From positions 1 through 8,901 of the forward strand of contig CALHKJ010000364.1 in the NCBI GenBank assembly GCA_938033975.1: a stretch of DNA of 8,901 bases, read 5' to 3'. Of this stretch, positions 6,964 to 8,901 are shown one piece after another; position 1 is the first letter of the stretch, and every line of letters starts with the position of its first letter. The stretch comes from an uncultured Saprospiraceae bacterium (GTDB lineage Bacteria > Bacteroidota > Bacteroidia > Chitinophagales > Saprospiraceae). The position numbers were made by a program, and so were the translations under genes. The notes beneath the pieces are model-generated. The model searched no databases. It had not been told where the DNA came from and saw only the letters and a list, made by a program, of their open reading frames with translations.

Positions 6964-8073
6964 CTATTGCTTGATAAAAGGCATTTTGACAATTTTTGCT
7001 GGCATCAACTTTTTTCCAACTTGAATCTGAATTTCTGTTCCAGATTTTCTGAAAGATCTTGGCACATATCCCATTCCAATTGGAATATCTAATGATGGTG
7101 ACATGGCCCCAGATGTTACCTTCCCTATTTCAGCTCCATCCATATCTAATATAACATATCCATGACGAGGGATTCTCTTTCCTTCCATTTTGAAACCTAT
7201 CAAAATATCACGGTCCTTATTTGCCTTGAGTGATTGAAAATGTTCTAAACCAATAAAAGAAGGTGATTTATCTGGCTTAGAAATCCAATTCAGACCTGCA
7301 ACAATGGGTGAAGTATCATCATTGATGTCATTACCATAAAGAGCATAACCCATCTCCAAACGTAAGGTATCTCTAGCACCTAGGCCGACGGGTTTCAAAT
7401 CGAAGTCCTGACCCTTTTCAATAATCTTATTCCAAAGCTCTACCAAGTGTTCGTTCTGAACATACAATTCAAATCCACCAGCACCAGTGTATCCTGTTGC
7501 ACTTATTAACACGTTGTCAATTCCAGCAAAGCTACCTTTCGCAAAATGATAAAATTCAATTTCTGACAAGTTGACTTTCGTCAATGTTTGCAATAAGTCG
7601 GTTGCCTTAGGTCCTTGTATTGCTAATAGACCTGTTTGATCCGAAATATTAATGACTCGTGTATCAAATGAATTATTTTCATTAATCCAATTCAAATCTT
7701 TTTCAATATTGGAGGCATTCACAACCAACATAAAGGCTTGTTCGCCTTCAGAGCATTGATCTTGAAAAAGACGATAAACGATCATATCGTCTACAATTCC
7801 ACCCTTCGCATTCAAAATCGCACTGTATTGTGCATCCCCAGAATTAAGTATAGATGCATCATTGCTACTTATCGTTTGGATTAGCTGCAATGCTTCTTTC
7901 CCTTTAATTATAAATTGGCCCATATGTGACACATCAAACATGCCACAATTGCCCCTTACTGCATTATGCTCATCAATTATAGTTTCATATTTTAATGGCA
8001 TTTCAAAACCAGCAAAGGGAACAATCTTTGCACCTAGTGCTTCATGCACTTCATATAAAGGAGTACGTTTCAT
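6964..8073 (-). CDS. gcvT: Glycine cleavage system T protein (aminomethyltransferase)
   Basis: The 369-residue protein is full length for GcvT, which transfers the methylene group from aminomethyl-lipoyl H protein to tetrahydrofolate, releasing ammonia. Visible family motifs are RTPLYEVHEALGAKIVPFAGFEMP (residues 3-26), CGMFDVSHMGQ (43-53), GGIVDDMIVYR (91-101; one Asp of the DD pair is the catalytic Asp), AIQGPKA (151-157), ATGYTGAGGFELYV (192-205), and GARDTLRLEMGYALYGNDI (232-250). The C-terminal barrel contains GKVTSGAMSPSL (317-328) and IGMGYVP. Cytoplasmic. Its ATG shares one base with the stop of the upstream isomerase gene (TAATG), so translation is probably coupled. The other gcv genes (gcvP, gcvH) are not in the window, so the system is dispersed. 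There is no room for a glycine riboswitch directly before it. Confidence 0.97.
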   Translation of the reverse strand: MKRTPLYEVHEALGAKIVPFAGFEMPLKYETIIDEHNAVRGNCGMFDVSHMGQFIIKGKEALQLIQTISSNDASILNSGDAQYSAILNAKGGIVDDMIVYRLFQDQCSEGEQAFMLVVNASNIEKDLNWINENNSFDTRVINISDQTGLLAIQGPKATDLLQTLTKVNLSEIEFYHFAKGSFAGIDNVLISATGYTGAGGFELYVQNEHLVELWNKIIEKGQDFDLKPVGLGARDTLRLEMGYALYGNDINDDTSPIVAGLNWISKPDKSPSFIGLEHFQSLKANKDRDILIGFKMEGKRIPRHGYVILDMDGAEIGKVTSGAMSPSLDIPIGMGYVPRSFRKSGTEIQIQVGKKLMPAKIVKMPFIKQ

Positions 8074-8901
8074 TAAATTGGATTTACAATTACATCTATA
8101 ATTTTATCACCAATTTCGATCGTAGTCAAGACATCCATGCCTTCAATTACTTTTCCAAAAATTGTATAGGCCCCATCTAAGTGTGGGGTCGGAGAATGTG
8201 TGACAAACCATTGTGAAGATTCTGTATGTAAGCCTGCAGAAGCGTAACCAACATAAGCTTCATCATCATAATATATCGGACCTAATTCTGAACGGATGGT
8301 GTAATCTAAGCTACCAAATCCATCTCCACGATTGCATCCAAGTTGAGTAACAAAATTTGAAACTACCCTATGCACTTGCTTGCCATTATAATAGCCATCC
8401 TGAACCAATTGCAAAAAGTTTAACACTGACATTGGGGCATGTTCAAGTAACAATTCAATGGTAAAAAATCCTTTGTCAGTTTTTACTATGACCTGAATGT
8501 TATCTTTAAATTGATCTAACAAACTAAAATCTGGTTGGAAGTTTGCATCTACTTGAGTGAGCACAGGATCCTTGACACCCTTGATGCGAGCAAGGGCTTT
8601 TTCTAAAGATCGATATGCCTCAATATCTCTTGGTAGTTTTAATTCATTAAGTGCATTTTCAATCTGACTAGTAGAGTCAATAAGACTAGAAATATCTGCT
8701 TTTTCACTTGCAATCATATCACCAGCTACGGCGATTAATCCTGCATCGTTTGATTCCAAACAATTATTGATCAGATTCAATATTTGCCCTTTAACGTATC
8801 TTCGTGTCGTTTGAAAAGTTTGGTTAAACTCATCATGATTTAGAATAGAATCCAAAGCCAACATGATGGCATTTCTAACTGGGATGCTCTCTTCCTCTTC
8901 T
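8073..8901 (-). CDS. Cyclophilin-type peptidyl-prolyl isomerase with N-terminal helical (HEAT-like) region, 5' end outside the window
   Basis: The frame is open to the right edge: upstream of the Met at 8864 it continues as EEEESIPVRNAI with no stop, so that Met is probably internal and the gene partial. Counting from it, residues 1-100 are helical and charged, like the HEAT-repeat regions of large Bacteroidota isomerases. A cyclophilin domain covers about 123-262: VIVKTDKGFFTIEL, APMSVLNFLQLVQDGYYNG, VHRVVSNFVTQLGC, GYASAGLHTESSQWFVTHS and HLDGAYTIFGKVIEGMDV. The catalytic Arg (R166), F171, Q174, Q218 and F220 match cyclophilin positions R55, F60, Q63, Q111 and F113, so it should catalyse proline cis-trans isomerisation. 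The usual Trp near the ligand pocket is His (PHLDG), as varies in bacterial forms. The location (periplasm or cytoplasm) depends on the missing N-terminus. It is coupled to gcvT by a TAATG overlap. Confidence 0.88.
   Translation of the reverse strand, partial: EEEESIPVRNAIMLALDSILNHDEFNQTFQTTRRYVKGQILNLINNCLESNDAGLIAVAGDMIASEKADISSLIDSTSQIENALNELKLPRDIEAYRSLEKALARIKGVKDPVLTQVDANFQPDFSLLDQFKDNIQVIVKTDKGFFTIELLLEHAPMSVLNFLQLVQDGYYNGKQVHRVVSNFVTQLGCNRGDGFGSLDYTIRSELGPIYYDDEAYVGYASAGLHTESSQWFVTHSPTPHLDGAYTIFGKVIEGMDVLTTIEIGDKIIDVIVNPI

Noticed and set aside
8040..8110. Glycine riboswitch before gcvT
   Set aside because: The gcvT start overlaps the isomerase stop by one base, leaving no untranslated leader, and no paired glycine-aptamer-like structure was recognised.
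6429..8180. Short plus-strand frames opposite the regulator, gcvT and isomerase genes (6429-6611, 6678-6905, 7862-8101, 7995-8180)
   Set aside because: They are antisense to well-supported genes and encode low-complexity or hydrophobic products without recognisable motifs.

Overview
The window reads as chromosomal DNA of a Bacteroidota bacterium, probably an environmental or marine Flavobacteriia- or Saprospiria-like lineage. The evidence is the start of a PorP/SprF-family type IX secretion protein, a large secreted protein ending in a type IX (Por) C-terminal sorting domain, a Bacteroidota-style GbsR regulator, AT-rich intergenic DNA with TAnnTTTG-like promoter elements, and the absence of clear Shine-Dalgarno sequences. 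No rRNA, tRNA, CRISPR array, transposase or phage gene was seen. Gene content looks ancestral and ordinary rather than a genomic island.

Layout. At the left edge (minus strand) lies the first 81 codons of a PorP/SprF-family outer-membrane protein. A 231-bp divergent intergenic region separates it from two plus-strand genes: a GSCFA-domain (SGNH-hydrolase-like) protein and an 821-residue secreted protein with signal peptide, canonical EF-hand loop, five leucine-rich repeats of exactly 21 residues, a long degenerate solenoid and a type IX sorting domain. The gap between these two plus-strand genes is almost filled by two consecutive perfect inverted repeats. The secreted-protein gene then converges tail to tail, with only 8 bp between stop codons, on a block of minus-strand genes.

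The minus-strand block, in transcription order from the right edge, is: a HEAT-like/cyclophilin peptidyl-prolyl isomerase (5' end outside the window), gcvT (glycine cleavage T protein; TAATG stop/start overlap with the isomerase), a GbsR/MarR-type regulator with its own putative promoter, a DUF1015 protein, and a metal-dependent amidohydrolase (ATGA overlap with DUF1015). There are therefore two translationally coupled pairs, isomerase-gcvT and DUF1015-amidohydrolase, with the regulator between them. Dyad-symmetric sequences sit in both the regulator's promoter region and the DUF1015 promoter region and share a GACAA/TTGTC half-site, so the regulator may control itself and the DUF1015-amidohydrolase pair; this is inference.

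Functional picture: the left half concerns cell-surface biology (type IX secretion component, surface LRR protein, possible envelope esterase). The right half is cytoplasmic metabolism and protein folding (one-carbon/glycine metabolism, an amidohydrolase possibly acting as a nucleoside-type deaminase, a conserved protein of uncertain role). I did not find a clearly new multi-gene system. The best leads are the regulator with its candidate operators, the coupled DUF1015-amidohydrolase pair, and the EF-hand/LRR surface protein.
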